Shown piece after piece: positions 1 to 7,922 of a stretch of 64,000 bases of DNA; the first letter of the stretch is position 1; the number at the start of each line of letters is the position of its first letter. The notes beneath the pieces were generated by a model. It saw only the letters and a list, made by a program, of their open reading frames with translations. It was not told the origin of the DNA and did not search any database. The position numbers and the translations under genes are program-made. Source of the DNA: Nonomuraea aurantiaca. Lineage in GTDB: Bacteria; Actinomycetota; Actinomycetes; Streptosporangiales; Streptosporangiaceae. The stretch is from positions 124,001-188,000 of the forward strand of contig NZ_JAIWNB010000018.1 of NCBI RefSeq assembly GCF_020215705.1, in the 5' to 3' direction.

Positions 1-1184
1 AGGTGCAACGGCTGGCCGACCGCGTCTCCGGCGTCTTCGTGCCGATCGTGATCGGCCTGGCGGTCGCCACCCTGGGCTTCTGGCTCGGCACCGGCGGCGG
101 GGCGGGGGCGGCGTTCACCGCGGCCGTGGCCGTCCTCATCATCGCCTGCCCGTGCGCGCTGGGCCTGGCCACGCCGACCGCGCTGCTGGTCGGCACCGGG
201 CGGGGCGCCCAGCTGGGCATCCTGATCAAGGGACCCGAGGTGCTGGAGTCGACCCGCGAGGTCGACACGATCGTGCTGGACAAGACCGGCACGGTCACCG
301 AGGGCAGGATGACGCTCACCGGCGTGCACCTGGCCGACGGCGAGGACCGCGAGCAGGTGCTGCGGCTGGCGGGCGCGCTCGAACACGCCTCCGAGCACCC
401 GATCGCCCAGGCCATCGCGCGGGCGGCCGGATCTGACGCCACGGTCGAGGACTTCGCCAACATCGAGGGCCTCGGCGTGCGTGGCGTCGTCGACGGGCAC
501 GCGGTGCTGGTCGGCCGCCCGAAGCTGTTGGCCGAGCGGTCGCAGCAGCTGCCCGCTGACCTGGCACGCCGCTCGGCCGAAGAGCAGACGGCCGGTCGTA
601 CGGCGGTGGCGGTGGGCTGGGACGGTCAGGCCCGCGCGGTACTCGTGGTGGCCGACGTGGTCAAGCCGACCAGCCGGGAGGCCATCGGGCAGCTGCGCCG
701 CCTGGGCCTGACCCCGGTGCTGCTGACCGGCGACAACGAGGCGGTGGCCGGCTCGGTCGCGGCCGAGGTGGGCATCGACGAGGTGATCGCCGAAGTGCTG
801 CCCGCCGACAAGGTCGACGTGGTCAAGCGGCTGCAGGCCGAGGGCAAGGTCGTGGCCATGGTGGGTGACGGGGTCAACGACGCCGCCGCGCTGGCCCAGG
901 CCGATCTCGGGCTGGCCATGGGCACCGGCACCGACGCGGCCATCGAGGCCGCCGACCTGACGCTGGTCCGCGGCGACCTGCGCGTGGCGGCCGACGCCCT
1001 GCGCCTGTCCCGCAGGACGATCGGCACGATCAAGACGAACCTGTTCTGGGCGTTCGCCTACAACGTGGCCGCCCTGCCGCTGGCCGCGCTCGGGCTGCTC
1101 AACCCGATGATCGCCGGTGCGGCGATGGCGTTCTCGAGCGTCTTCGTGGTGAGCAACAGCCTGCGGCTGCGCCGGTTCAGGTGA
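1..1184 (+). CDS. copA: Copper-exporting P1B-type ATPase, C-terminal part (5' end outside window)
   Basis: Integral-membrane pump that moves Cu(I) out of the cytoplasm at the cost of ATP. The window opens inside a transmembrane helix, so the N-terminal metal-binding and actuator regions lie upstream. Visible in order: the CPC ion-binding motif (ACPCALGLATPT), the phosphorylation loop DKTGTVTEG, the SEHP motif of the nucleotide-binding domain, LTGDN, and the hinge GDGVNDAAAL. The last two helices carry YN and MAFSS, the signature of the Cu+ (P1B-1) subgroup. These motifs make copper much more likely than zinc or cadmium. The final codons overlap the end of the convergent TetR gene by 8 bp. Confidence 0.95.
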   Translation, partial: VQRLADRVSGVFVPIVIGLAVATLGFWLGTGGGAGAAFTAAVAVLIIACPCALGLATPTALLVGTGRGAQLGILIKGPEVLESTREVDTIVLDKTGTVTEGRMTLTGVHLADGEDREQVLRLAGALEHASEHPIAQAIARAAGSDATVEDFANIEGLGVRGVVDGHAVLVGRPKLLAERSQQLPADLARRSAEEQTAGRTAVAVGWDGQARAVLVVADVVKPTSREAIGQLRRLGLTPVLLTGDNEAVAGSVAAEVGIDEVIAEVLPADKVDVVKRLQAEGKVVAMVGDGVNDAAALAQADLGLAMGTGTDAAIEAADLTLVRGDLRVAADALRLSRRTIGTIKTNLFWAFAYNVAALPLAALGLLNPMIAGAAMAFSSVFVVSNSLRLRRFR

Positions 1185-1782
1185 CGGGGGCCGTCTTGCC
1201 GCGGTGCCCGGCCATGGCGGCGGCCTGATCGCGGAGGGCGCGGCGGCCGGCGGGGGAGTCGGCGTCCTCGCCCAGGATGATGCGCGCCAGCTGCGGCATC
1301 ATCGACTGGAACAACGCCAGCCCCGTCAGCAGGAACAACCTGCGCGCCGTCGTCGCGTCCGGCTCCTCCCCCTGGCCCTCGGCGAGCGAGGCCGTCTTGC
1401 GCGCGCAGCGCTCGACGCGGGCCTCCTGGCCGGGGAGCAGGTCCTGGCCGCGGTAGTTGAGCGCCTCCCACATCAGCAGGCGCACCAGGTCGGGGTGCTC
1501 GTGGTAGTAGTCGGTCAGCTTGGCCACATAGTCGGCCGGATCGGCCCCCGGTAGCGCGATCCGCGCGGTCAGGTCGTCGAGCGCCTCGGTGATGACGGCG
1601 TCGAACAGCTTCTCCTTGCTGCCGAAATGGCCGTAGATGCGCTCCTTGTTGACGCCCGCGCGCTCGGCGATGCGATCCACGCGGGCGCCCGCGACGCCGT
1701 ACGCGGCGAACTCCCCCCGCGCGGCCTCCAGCAGGGCGGCTCGGGTGGCGGCGGTCGAGACCTTGGGTGCCATGGTGTCCAT
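1177..1782 (-). CDS. TetR/AcrR family transcriptional regulator
   Basis: About 201 aa. The N-terminal helix-turn-helix reads AALLEAARGEFAAYGV...VDRIAERAGVNKERIYGHFGSKEKLF, a textbook TetR DNA-binding domain; the C-terminal half is the usual variable ligand-binding helical bundle. ATG at 1782 (MDTMAPK) is preferred over the TTG at 1815, because the TTG extension would run into the palindrome at 1812-1823; ATG at 1773 is an alternative. It is divergent from an MFS transporter, and the palindrome lies between the two starts. The likely job is substrate-relieved repression of the transporter and of itself. The ligand cannot be read from sequence. Confidence 0.9.
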   Translation of the reverse strand: MDTMAPKVSTAATRAALLEAARGEFAAYGVAGARVDRIAERAGVNKERIYGHFGSKEKLFDAVITEALDDLTARIALPGADPADYVAKLTDYYHEHPDLVRLLMWEALNYRGQDLLPGQEARVERCARKTASLAEGQGEEPDATTARRLFLLTGLALFQSMMPQLARIILGEDADSPAGRRALRDQAAAMAGHRGKTAPVT

Positions 1783-1811
1783 CTTGCCATGACCAACTGT
1801 CTGGTTGACAT

Positions 1812-1823
1812 CCAACTAGTTGG
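1812..1823. promoter_or_regulatory. Candidate TetR operator, perfect 12-bp palindrome
   Basis: CCAACTAGTTGG is a perfect palindrome between the divergent TetR (start 1782) and MFS (start 1843) genes. A related imperfect repeat (CCAAC...GTTGA, 1793-1807) lies beside it. Position and symmetry fit a TetR dimer site controlling both genes; binding is inferred. Confidence 0.65.
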
Positions 1824-1842
1824 TTGGCTACCGTCTCGCCAC

Positions 1843-3084
1843 ATGGCTATCTCCTTTCCTCATGTGATCCGCCGCTCCGGCGACGACGTGGGTTCCGTGT
1901 CTGCTCGTGAGCGCGTGCGGGGCGAACCCGCCGCGGATGTCGCCCGGTTCGGGCCGACGATGGTGGCCTTCGTGCTCACCGCGGTCCTGGTCAGCGGCCA
2001 GCTGTACGTCGTGATCCCGCTCCTGCACGACATGGCGGCCGGTTGGGGCGCGTCCACCGGTGCCTTGACCTGGCTGGTCACCGCCTTCGGCATCGGGTAC
2101 GGCGTTGGCTTCCTGGTGTTCGGCCCGTTGTCCGACCGGTTCGGGCGCCGGCGGCTGCTCCTGCTGGGACTGCCGCTGGCCGCCGTCACCACCGCGCTGG
2201 TGGCGTTGAGCCCCTCGCCGGAGGCGGCCTTCGCGCTGCGGGCGCTGCAAGGGGTGGCCGTGGCGATGTTCCCGCCGGCGGGTATGGCGTACCTGGCCGA
2301 ACGGGTCGAGCCACGGCGCAGGGTCGTGGCGATCGCCGCGGTGACCGGCGCGTTCCTCGCCTCGGCCGTAGTTCTGCAGGTCGCCGCCCAGGTGCTGGTG
2401 GGGGCGGTCGGCTGGCGAGGGCTGTTCGGGCTGTCGGCGGCCGGGTTCGCGCTGGCCGCGCTCGGGCTGCGCGCCGTCATGCTGCCCGACCTGCCGCGCG
2501 AGGGGTCGGGGTCGCTGTTGTCGGTGTACCGGTCGGTGCCGGGGCTGCTGTTCGACCGGGTGCTGCTGCTCCGGTACGTCGCGACGATCGTGCTGATGGT
2601 CGGCTTCGTGGCCGTCTACACGGGATTGCAGATCTACGGCATGGCATCGCCGAGCGAGCTGCTCCTCCTGCGCGCCGGCGGCCTGCCCTCGATCGTGCTC
2701 GTACCGCTGCTCATGCCCTGGCTGGGCCGGATCCCGGCGACCACGCGGGCCGTGTCGCTGCTGTTCGCGGGGGCTGTCGCGCTGGCCGTCATCGGCTGGA
2801 CGGCCGCCGCCGCCCTCGGGCTGGTGCTCCTGCTCGCCGTCTATGTCGCCTCGATCACCGGTGGCCTGCCGAGCCTCAACGAAGCGGTCTCCGCGCGGGC
2901 GGGGCAGGCGCGTGGCACGGCGCTGGCGCTGTTCTCCTTCGCCCTGGCCGTCGGTGGCAGCGTCGGCCCCCAGGTGGCTGCCGCGTTCGGCGGGTTCGGC
3001 CCGCTCATGTACGGCCTGGCGATCGCGATGACCGTGGCCGCCGCGGCCGTCCTGGCCTCGACCCTGTCCCGCGGCGCACGCTGA
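1843..3084 (+). CDS. MFS transporter (drug/metabolite exporter type)
   Basis: About 413 aa with roughly 12 hydrophobic segments; a major facilitator that exchanges a small molecule for protons across the cytoplasmic membrane. After a polar leader the first helix is at FGPTMVAFVLTAVLVSGQLY. The loop 2-3 motif A is present as GPLSDRFGRRRL, and an arginine-containing LRALQGVAVAMFPP stretch corresponds to helix 4. ATG 1843 is chosen because the longer in-frame extension to 1627 would run across the TetR gene and its operator. Divergence from a TetR regulator suggests substrate-induced export. The substrate is unknown. Confidence 0.88.
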   Translation: MAISFPHVIRRSGDDVGSVSARERVRGEPAADVARFGPTMVAFVLTAVLVSGQLYVVIPLLHDMAAGWGASTGALTWLVTAFGIGYGVGFLVFGPLSDRFGRRRLLLLGLPLAAVTTALVALSPSPEAAFALRALQGVAVAMFPPAGMAYLAERVEPRRRVVAIAAVTGAFLASAVVLQVAAQVLVGAVGWRGLFGLSAAGFALAALGLRAVMLPDLPREGSGSLLSVYRSVPGLLFDRVLLLRYVATIVLMVGFVAVYTGLQIYGMASPSELLLLRAGGLPSIVLVPLLMPWLGRIPATTRAVSLLFAGAVALAVIGWTAAAALGLVLLLAVYVASITGGLPSLNEAVSARAGQARGTALALFSFALAVGGSVGPQVAAAFGGFGPLMYGLAIAMTVAAAAVLASTLSRGAR

Positions 3085-3127
3085 AGACCGGGCGGGCTTC
3101 CGGTGGCGGGCTACCGGCCGGTAGGGT

Positions 3128-3142
3128 GTTACCAGTGGTAAC
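3128..3142. promoter_or_regulatory. Inverted repeat upstream of acyl-CoA dehydrogenase
   Basis: GTTACC-AGT-GGTAAC, two perfect 6-bp arms around a 3-bp spacer, about 70 bp before the dehydrogenase ATG. The shape is typical of a dimeric repressor site for a fatty-acid catabolic gene. No adjacent regulator is encoded, so the binding protein would be remote. Confidence 0.5.
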
Positions 3143-3211
3143 GGCTGGCTCTGTGGGCCGTACCTGAGCATGGCCTGGCGCCTTTAACAGGATTTTTCAG
3201 GGAGTAACAGC

Positions 3212-4420
3212 ATGGGCGGCTTCTGTCCGGAGTTAAGCGACGACGTCGCCGAGGTACGCGACTGGGTGCACACGTTCGCCCGCGACGTGATCCGCCCAGC
3301 AGGCGCAGAGTGGGACGAACGCGAAGAGACCCCCTGGCCCGTCATCCAGGAGGCCGCCAAGATCGGTCTGTACTCGCTCGATTTCTTCGCCACCCAGTGG
3401 TTCGAGGAGAGCGGCCTGGCGCTGCCGGTGGCGTTCGAGGAGATCTTCTGGGGCGACGCGGGCATCGGCCTGTCCATCGTCGGCACCGGCCTGGCCGCCG
3501 CCGCCCTGTCCGCGAACGGCACGCCGGAGCAGATGGGGGAGTGGCTCCCGCAGATGTTCGGCACGGAGAACGACGTCAAGCTGGGCGCCTTCTGCGCCTC
3601 GGAGCCGGACGCGGGCTCCGACGTCGGCTCCATCCGTACCCGCGCCGTGTACTCCGGCGGCGACTGGATCCTGAACGGCGTCAAGACCTGGGCCACCAAC
3701 GGCGGCATCGCGAACGTCCACGTGGTCGTCGCCTCGGTCGAACCATCGCTGGGCACCCGAGGCCAGGCCACCTTCGTCATCCCACCCGGCACCCCCGGCC
3801 TGTCGATGGGGCAGAAGTTCCGCAAACACGGCATCCGCGCCTCCCACACCGCCGAGGTCGTCCTGGACGACGTCCGCGTTCCCGGCTCCTGCCTCCTCGG
3901 CGGCAAGGACAAACTCGACGCCCGCCTCGCCCGCGTCCGCAACGGCGGACGCGCCGGCGAGCAGGCGGCGATGCGTACCTTCGAAACCACCCGCCCCTCG
4001 GTGGCCGCGATGGCCGTCGGCATCGCCAGGGCCGCCTTCGAGTACGCCAGGGACTACGCGCGGGAACGCGAGCAGTTCGGCCGCAAGATCGGCGAGAACC
4101 AGGCGATCGCCTTCCTCCTCGCCGACATGGCGACCCGCGTGGACGTGGCCCGCCTGCTCACCTGGCGCGCCGCCTGGATGGCCCGGATGGGCCGGCAGTT
4201 CGAGCAGGCGGAGGGCTCGATGTCGAAACTGGTGGCGGGGGAGACGGCGGTGTGGGTGACGGAGCAGGCGATCCAGATCCTGGGCGGGGCGGGGTATACG
4301 CGGGAACATCCCGTGGAACGCTTCCACCGGGATGCCAAGATCTACACGATTTTCGAGGGTACGTCGGAGATCCAGCGGTTGATCATCGGCAGAGCGGTCA
4401 CCGGCCTGCCGGTTCGTTGA
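3212..4420 (+). CDS. Acyl-CoA dehydrogenase
   Basis: 402 aa flavoprotein that oxidises an acyl-CoA thioester to the 2,3-enoyl-CoA, passing electrons to ETF. The three-domain fold is recognisable: N-terminal helices to about residue 125; the FAD/beta-barrel segment with GAFCASEPDAGSDVGSIRT, WATNGGIA and the FRKHGIRASHTAEVVLDDVRVP strand; and the C-terminal helical domain with GENQAIAFLLADMATRVD and the signature QILGGAGYTREHPVERFHRDAKI followed by EGTSEIQRLIIGRA. A ribosome-binding site (CAGGGAG) precedes the ATG by about 8 nt. Gene stands alone; chain-length specificity cannot be assigned. Confidence 0.93.
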   Translation: MGGFCPELSDDVAEVRDWVHTFARDVIRPAGAEWDEREETPWPVIQEAAKIGLYSLDFFATQWFEESGLALPVAFEEIFWGDAGIGLSIVGTGLAAAALSANGTPEQMGEWLPQMFGTENDVKLGAFCASEPDAGSDVGSIRTRAVYSGGDWILNGVKTWATNGGIANVHVVVASVEPSLGTRGQATFVIPPGTPGLSMGQKFRKHGIRASHTAEVVLDDVRVPGSCLLGGKDKLDARLARVRNGGRAGEQAAMRTFETTRPSVAAMAVGIARAAFEYARDYAREREQFGRKIGENQAIAFLLADMATRVDVARLLTWRAAWMARMGRQFEQAEGSMSKLVAGETAVWVTEQAIQILGGAGYTREHPVERFHRDAKIYTIFEGTSEIQRLIIGRAVTGLPVR

Positions 4421-4570
4421 GGACCCCGCACGTCAAAGGGGGTGGCAGAACCGTCAGCGCGGCACGCCACCCTTCACCGGTCCCTCGCCAAGGGGGTTCG
4501 GGGCGCCGGAACTGCCGGTCGTTGGCGTTATCCGGCCGGAAATTCCCTCATTGGCCTGGCTCGGCGCCGG

Positions 4571-5133
4571 TCAGGGGACGTTGATGTCGACCGCGAAGTC
4601 GCTCATTGCCACCTCGTCTTTAGGGCGGCGGTTGAAGCCCCAGTATCCCATCGTCTTGGTTACGGCAGCCTCCACGCGCCAGTGGCCGCTCTCGACGTTG
4701 AAGGTCGTCGAGGCGTGCACATTGCGGCTGTGCTCGTGCTCCAGGAAGCTGGACTGCTCCACGAGCGTCTGGCCGTTCCTTCGCAGGCGTAGGTACGGAT
4801 GCCACGGACCGGATCGCAGGTGCGGGCCAACACGCTCTGGGGCGCGGCGTCGTGTTCGGGGAGTTGGGCGATCATGTAGCGGACACAGCGTTCGATCTTG
4901 ACCCGATACAGGCGGGCCGCCTCGTTTCCGTCGGCGTCGCGCAACGCGTCGAAGACGGCGGTGTCCTCGTTGGCGATGGTGTCGCAGGCCTGGCTGTAGT
5001 CCATGAGCTCGGCCGCGGCCGACGCGCGCTCGAGATCTCCCTCTCCGACGAGACGCTCCGCGAACTCGACGACATCTGGCCGGGTCCAGGAGGAGAAGCG
5101 CCCCAAGCATACGCTTGGTAGTACGAACCTCAT
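4571..5133 (-). pseudogene. Small unrecognised gene disrupted by a frameshift
   Basis: Two overlapping minus-strand frames each carry half of a normal-looking protein. The upstream frame (from 5133) gives RPDVVEFAERLVGEGDLE, then helical, charged sequence up to DPVRGIRTYACEG near 4790. The other frame takes over with NGQTLVEQSSFLEHEHSR and ends DEVAMSDFAVDINVP at 4571. Joining them across about 4775-4800 restores about 185 aa. The 5133 start overlaps the stop of the sensor kinase as ATGA, suggesting coupling, although a small hairpin lies just after that stop. I do not recognise the family. A real mutation or a sequencing error would look the same. Confidence 0.6.
5103..5118. terminator. Small hairpin just after the sensor kinase stop
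   Basis: CCAAGC-ATAC-GCTTGG, a 6-bp perfect stem 12 nt downstream of the kinase stop codon. It could be a weak terminator or an attenuator for the frameshifted gene that begins at 5133. There is no clear U-tract. Confidence 0.35.
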
Positions 5134-6599
5134 GGTGGGTCGCGAGGCAGGGTGAGGGTCAGGACGGCTCCGCCGTGGGGTGCGTTGACCGCCGTGAGGG
5201 TGCCGCCGTGCAGGCGCGCGTTCTCGGTGGCGATGGCCAGGCCCAGGCCGCTGCCGTCGGTCCGGGTACGGGCGGCGTCCGCTTTGGTGAAGCGGTCGAA
5301 GACGTGGGGCAGCAGGTCGGCGGGGATGCCGGGCCCGTCATCGGACACGGCGATGCTGATCCGGTCCGTATCGGCCCGAACCCGGATGAGCACCGACACC
5401 GCTGTGCCGCCGTGCCGCAGCGCGTTGCCGACCAGGTTGGCGAGGATGACATCGACGCGGCGCGGGTCGAGGCGGGCACGCAGCCCTGGGGGAACATCGG
5501 TGCGGACCCGGTCCTGCCAGTGCCGCAGCGCGAGTGTCTTGGCGATGAGCTGGGCCAGGTCGATCTCGTCGAGGTGCAGTACGGCGGCACCGGCGTCGAA
5601 GCGGGATACCTCGATCAGGTCCTCGACCAGGTGGGTGAGCTTGCGTGTCTCATCGGAGACCAGGTGCAGCGCCTCGGCGGTGAGCGGCGCGAGGCGACCG
5701 GAGGCGGCGTCGGCGTCGAGGACCTCCGTCACGGCGGCCATGGCCGCCAGCGGCGTACGCAACTCGTGGGAGACGTCGGCGGCGAACCGGCGCGCCCGCG
5801 CTTCCATGGCGCGCAGCGCGGCCGCGTCGGCCTGGAGCGTGGCCGCCATGGTGTTGAAGGTACGGCCGAGATCGGCGAGCTCGTCATCCCCGGTGACGTT
5901 CACACGGGTGTCCAGACCGCCGTCCGCCATCCGCTCGGCGGCCGTCCGCAACTGCCGGACCGGTCGCAGCAGCCTGCGCGCGGCCAGCAGCGCGAGGACG
6001 ATCGAGGCCAGGGCGACGGGCAGGGCTCCGGAACGGGCTGCGGCCGCCAGGGTGTCCACGTCCTGCTGCTGGGAGGCAAGGGAGAAGGAGGCGTAGACGG
6101 TGAGCGGCGGGGGGCTCTGCGGGCGTGCGGCGGCGACGACGGGAAGGGCCACGGCCAGCCAGGGCGTTTGGGCGTAGTGGAAGCGCTGGGCCAGCGCGGT
6201 GGTCGCCGAGGTCGCCTGGGTACGCAGTCGCGCGGGCAGCGGCGGCGCCTGCGCCCCGGCGGTGATGAGCGGGCCGCCACGATAGGACAGGGCGGTGCGC
6301 CAGCCGCGCGTGCCTGCCGCGCGGTCCAGCTGCAGCGCCAGCGTACGCAGGTCCGCCTCGGTCGGGTCGGCGGGCAGGTCGGGCGCCCGGGCGGTGAGGT
6401 GGGCGCGGAGCTCCTGCAAGGCGTCGGCCTGAACGCGTTCCACGATCGCGGTACGGCCCTGGCGGAAGGTGAACGCGGCGGCGGTCAGCGCGCTGAGCGC
6501 GGAGACCAGCAGGAACACCAGGACCAACTGGGCCCGCAGGCCGCGGGCGAGAGGCCAGCGGGTCACAGCGGCCCGACCCGGCAGCCGAAGCCGGGTCAC
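5130..6599 (-). CDS. Sensor histidine kinase of a two-component system
   Basis: About 489 aa. Membrane kinase that autophosphorylates and transfers phosphate to the regulator encoded just upstream. Order of parts: first membrane helix (LVLVFLLVSALSALTAAAF, roughly residues 24-42), an extracytoplasmic sensor of about 145 residues, second helix (VALASIVLALLAARRLL), a HAMP linker, the HisKA block VSHELRTPLAAM with the phospho-His, and the ATPase domain with NLVGNALRHG, DDGPGIP and GSGLGLAIA. The GTG start at 6599 overlaps the regulator stop as GTGA. A second GTG at 6566, in a duplicated 33-bp unit, is an alternative. Order lipoprotein-regulator-kinase resembles the cseA-cseB-cseC envelope-stress layout of Streptomyces. 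Confidence 0.93.
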   Translation of the reverse strand: MTRLRLPGRAAVTRWPLARGLRAQLVLVFLLVSALSALTAAAFTFRQGRTAIVERVQADALQELRAHLTARAPDLPADPTEADLRTLALQLDRAAGTRGWRTALSYRGGPLITAGAQAPPLPARLRTQATSATTALAQRFHYAQTPWLAVALPVVAAARPQSPPPLTVYASFSLASQQQDVDTLAAAARSGALPVALASIVLALLAARRLLRPVRQLRTAAERMADGGLDTRVNVTGDDELADLGRTFNTMAATLQADAAALRAMEARARRFAADVSHELRTPLAAMAAVTEVLDADAASGRLAPLTAEALHLVSDETRKLTHLVEDLIEVSRFDAGAAVLHLDEIDLAQLIAKTLALRHWQDRVRTDVPPGLRARLDPRRVDVILANLVGNALRHGGTAVSVLIRVRADTDRISIAVSDDGPGIPADLLPHVFDRFTKADAARTRTDGSGLGLAIATENARLHGGTLTAVNAPHGGAVLTLTLPRDPP

Positions 6600-6626
6600 A
6601 GCGGTCCGAACCGGTAGCCGAAGCCG
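6561..6626. repeat. 33-bp tandem duplication across regulator stop / kinase start
   Basis: 6561-6593 and 6594-6626 match at 30 of 33 positions. The 6594 copy encodes the last residues of the response regulator and the GTGA junction. The other copy repeats this within the first codons of the kinase, giving it a second in-frame GTG. Confidence 0.85.
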
Positions 6627-7282
6627 CGCACGGTCTGGATGTAGCGGGGGCTGCGAGGGTCGTCCTCGATTTTGGCCCGCACCCGCATCACGCACGCGTC
6701 GACCAGCCGGTAGTCGCCGTGGAAGCTGTGCTCCCACACCTGTTCCAGGAGTTGCTGGCGGCTGAAGGTCTGTTCGGGCGCGGCCGACAGGAACAGCAGC
6801 AGCTTCAGCTCCGTCGGCGCCAGCGCGAGTTGCGCGTCGTGCTTGAGCACGCGTAAGGCGACCCGGTCGATGAGCAGATCGCCGTGGGTGGTGCGGGCGG
6901 CCTGGCCGGGGGAGGCGGGCTGGGTGGTACGGCGCAGCACCGCGCGCATGCGGGCCTCGATGACCTCACTGCTGGCCGGCTTGATCACGTAGTCGTCGGC
7001 GCCGGCTTCCAGGCCCACGACGACGTCCACGTCATCGTCGCGCGCGGAAAGGATCACAATGGGCACCTGGCTGAAGGCGCGGATTCGGCGGCATGTCTCC
7101 AGGCAGCTCATGCCGGGAAGCATCAGGTCGAGCAGTACGACCTCGGGAGCGCTCGCGATGAGTTCGGCCAGCCCGTCCTCGCCGGTCGCGACGAGCAGGG
7201 TCTCGTGGCCTCGGTGGCGCAGGCCGAGGCTCACGCCCCGGCGCACGGCCGGGTCGTCTTCTATCAGCAGTACGCGGGTCAC
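6596..7282 (-). CDS. OmpR-family response regulator
   Basis: 228 aa DNA-binding partner of the adjacent kinase. The receiver domain starts MTRVLLIEDDPAVRRG (acidic pair), has the phosphoacceptor Asp in VVLLDLMLPGM, the switch Ser in VILSARDDD and the conserved Lys in DDYVIKPAS. The C-terminal winged helix has LTPTELKLL-type sequence (LAPTELKLLLFLS), a recognition segment around YRLVDACVMRVRAKIEDDP and ends QTVRGFGYRFGPL. It overlaps the lipoprotein gene upstream by 4 bp (ATGA) and the kinase by GTGA, so all three should be made from one transcript. Targets are unknown, but the operon content suggests cell-envelope genes. Confidence 0.95.
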   Translation of the reverse strand: MTRVLLIEDDPAVRRGVSLGLRHRGHETLLVATGEDGLAELIASAPEVVLLDLMLPGMSCLETCRRIRAFSQVPIVILSARDDDVDVVVGLEAGADDYVIKPASSEVIEARMRAVLRRTTQPASPGQAARTTHGDLLIDRVALRVLKHDAQLALAPTELKLLLFLSAAPEQTFSRQQLLEQVWEHSFHGDYRLVDACVMRVRAKIEDDPRSPRYIQTVRGFGYRFGPL

Positions 7283-7911
7283 GAAGGGGCTCCCTGTTCG
7301 TCCGGGACGGCCGACCCGCTCTCATCGCACCTGACCGGCCAGGGGTCCGCCAGACCGGGCTCGAACACCTTGATGACGGGGTCGTCGCCGAGGCCCGGGA
7401 CCGCGGCGGCCGTACACACCAGCTGGCTCACCGCCACCGGCCGCAGGTCGCGCACCAGCCACGGTAAACGCAGCTCCACCCGGCCGTTGGTCGTCCTGGC
7501 TCGGATCGGCCGGGTCGCCGACGGCAGCCGCGTGATCAACCCCCGGGCCCGCTCGGCCGCTGTGGGGCCGGCGAGCAGCGCGTCCATGGCCTGCCGCAAC
7601 CGGTCTCCGGCCGACGCCGGCCGGGACACCGGCCAGGTGCCCTGGGGTGTGACGAAGTACACCCGCAGCAGCCGGCTGCTGTTCTCGGTCAGGCCACCTC
7701 GGGCCGGCTGACCGGCGGGGAGCGCGTCGGTGTCGGTGATCCCGCAGCCCGCCAGCGTCGCCGCAGCGATCAGGACAGCCGCCATGCGGCACAGCACCCG
7801 CGGCATGACAGCCGCCACGCGGCGGAGCACATCCGGCATGAGCACCTCCGGCATGACAGCCGCCATGCGGCGCAGCACCCCCGGCATGTGTTCGCTCTCG
7901 TTCTTCGGCAT
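7279..7911 (-). CDS. GerMN-like lipoprotein next to the two-component system
   Basis: 210 aa from the ATG at 7911. A lipobox (AAATLAGCGI) predicts lipid attachment and an extracytoplasmic position. The mature part contains LLRVYFVTPQGTWPVSRP, then DRLRQAMDALLAGPTAAERARGL and a strand-rich tail, the pattern of GerMN domains in actinomycete lipoproteins such as LpqB. The region before the signal peptide is odd: MPxVLRRMAAV is repeated three times. The likely functional start is the last copy, ATG 7806 (MPRVLCRMAAVL), which gives a normal-length signal peptide. The coupled regulator and kinase suggest that it modulates the kinase sensor. Exact partner inferred. Confidence 0.8.
   Translation of the reverse strand: MPKNESEHMPGVLRRMAAVMPEVLMPDVLRRVAAVMPRVLCRMAAVLIAAATLAGCGITDTDALPAGQPARGGLTENSSRLLRVYFVTPQGTWPVSRPASAGDRLRQAMDALLAGPTAAERARGLITRLPSATRPIRARTTNGRVELRLPWLVRDLRPVAVSQLVCTAAAVPGLGDDPVIKVFEPGLADPWPVRCDESGSAVPDEQGAPS
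7774..7887. repeat. 33-bp tandem repeat in the lipoprotein leader
   Basis: Three 33-bp units (7774-7806, 7807-7839, 7855-7887) plus a truncated 15-bp unit (7840-7854). All are in frame and repeat the start codon and first residues of the signal peptide, so each copy carries a possible ATG or GTG start. Confidence 0.85.
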
Positions 7912-7922
7912 GGTCTCTCCGG

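Noticed and set aside
1627..1842. N-terminal extension of the MFS transporter
   Set aside because: It would overlap the TetR gene and operator; sequence is polar and unlike a transporter leader.
1828..3171. Long minus-strand frame over the MFS gene
   Set aside because: Arg/Gln/His-rich shadow typical of high-GC antisense frames; the plus strand has a coherent transporter.
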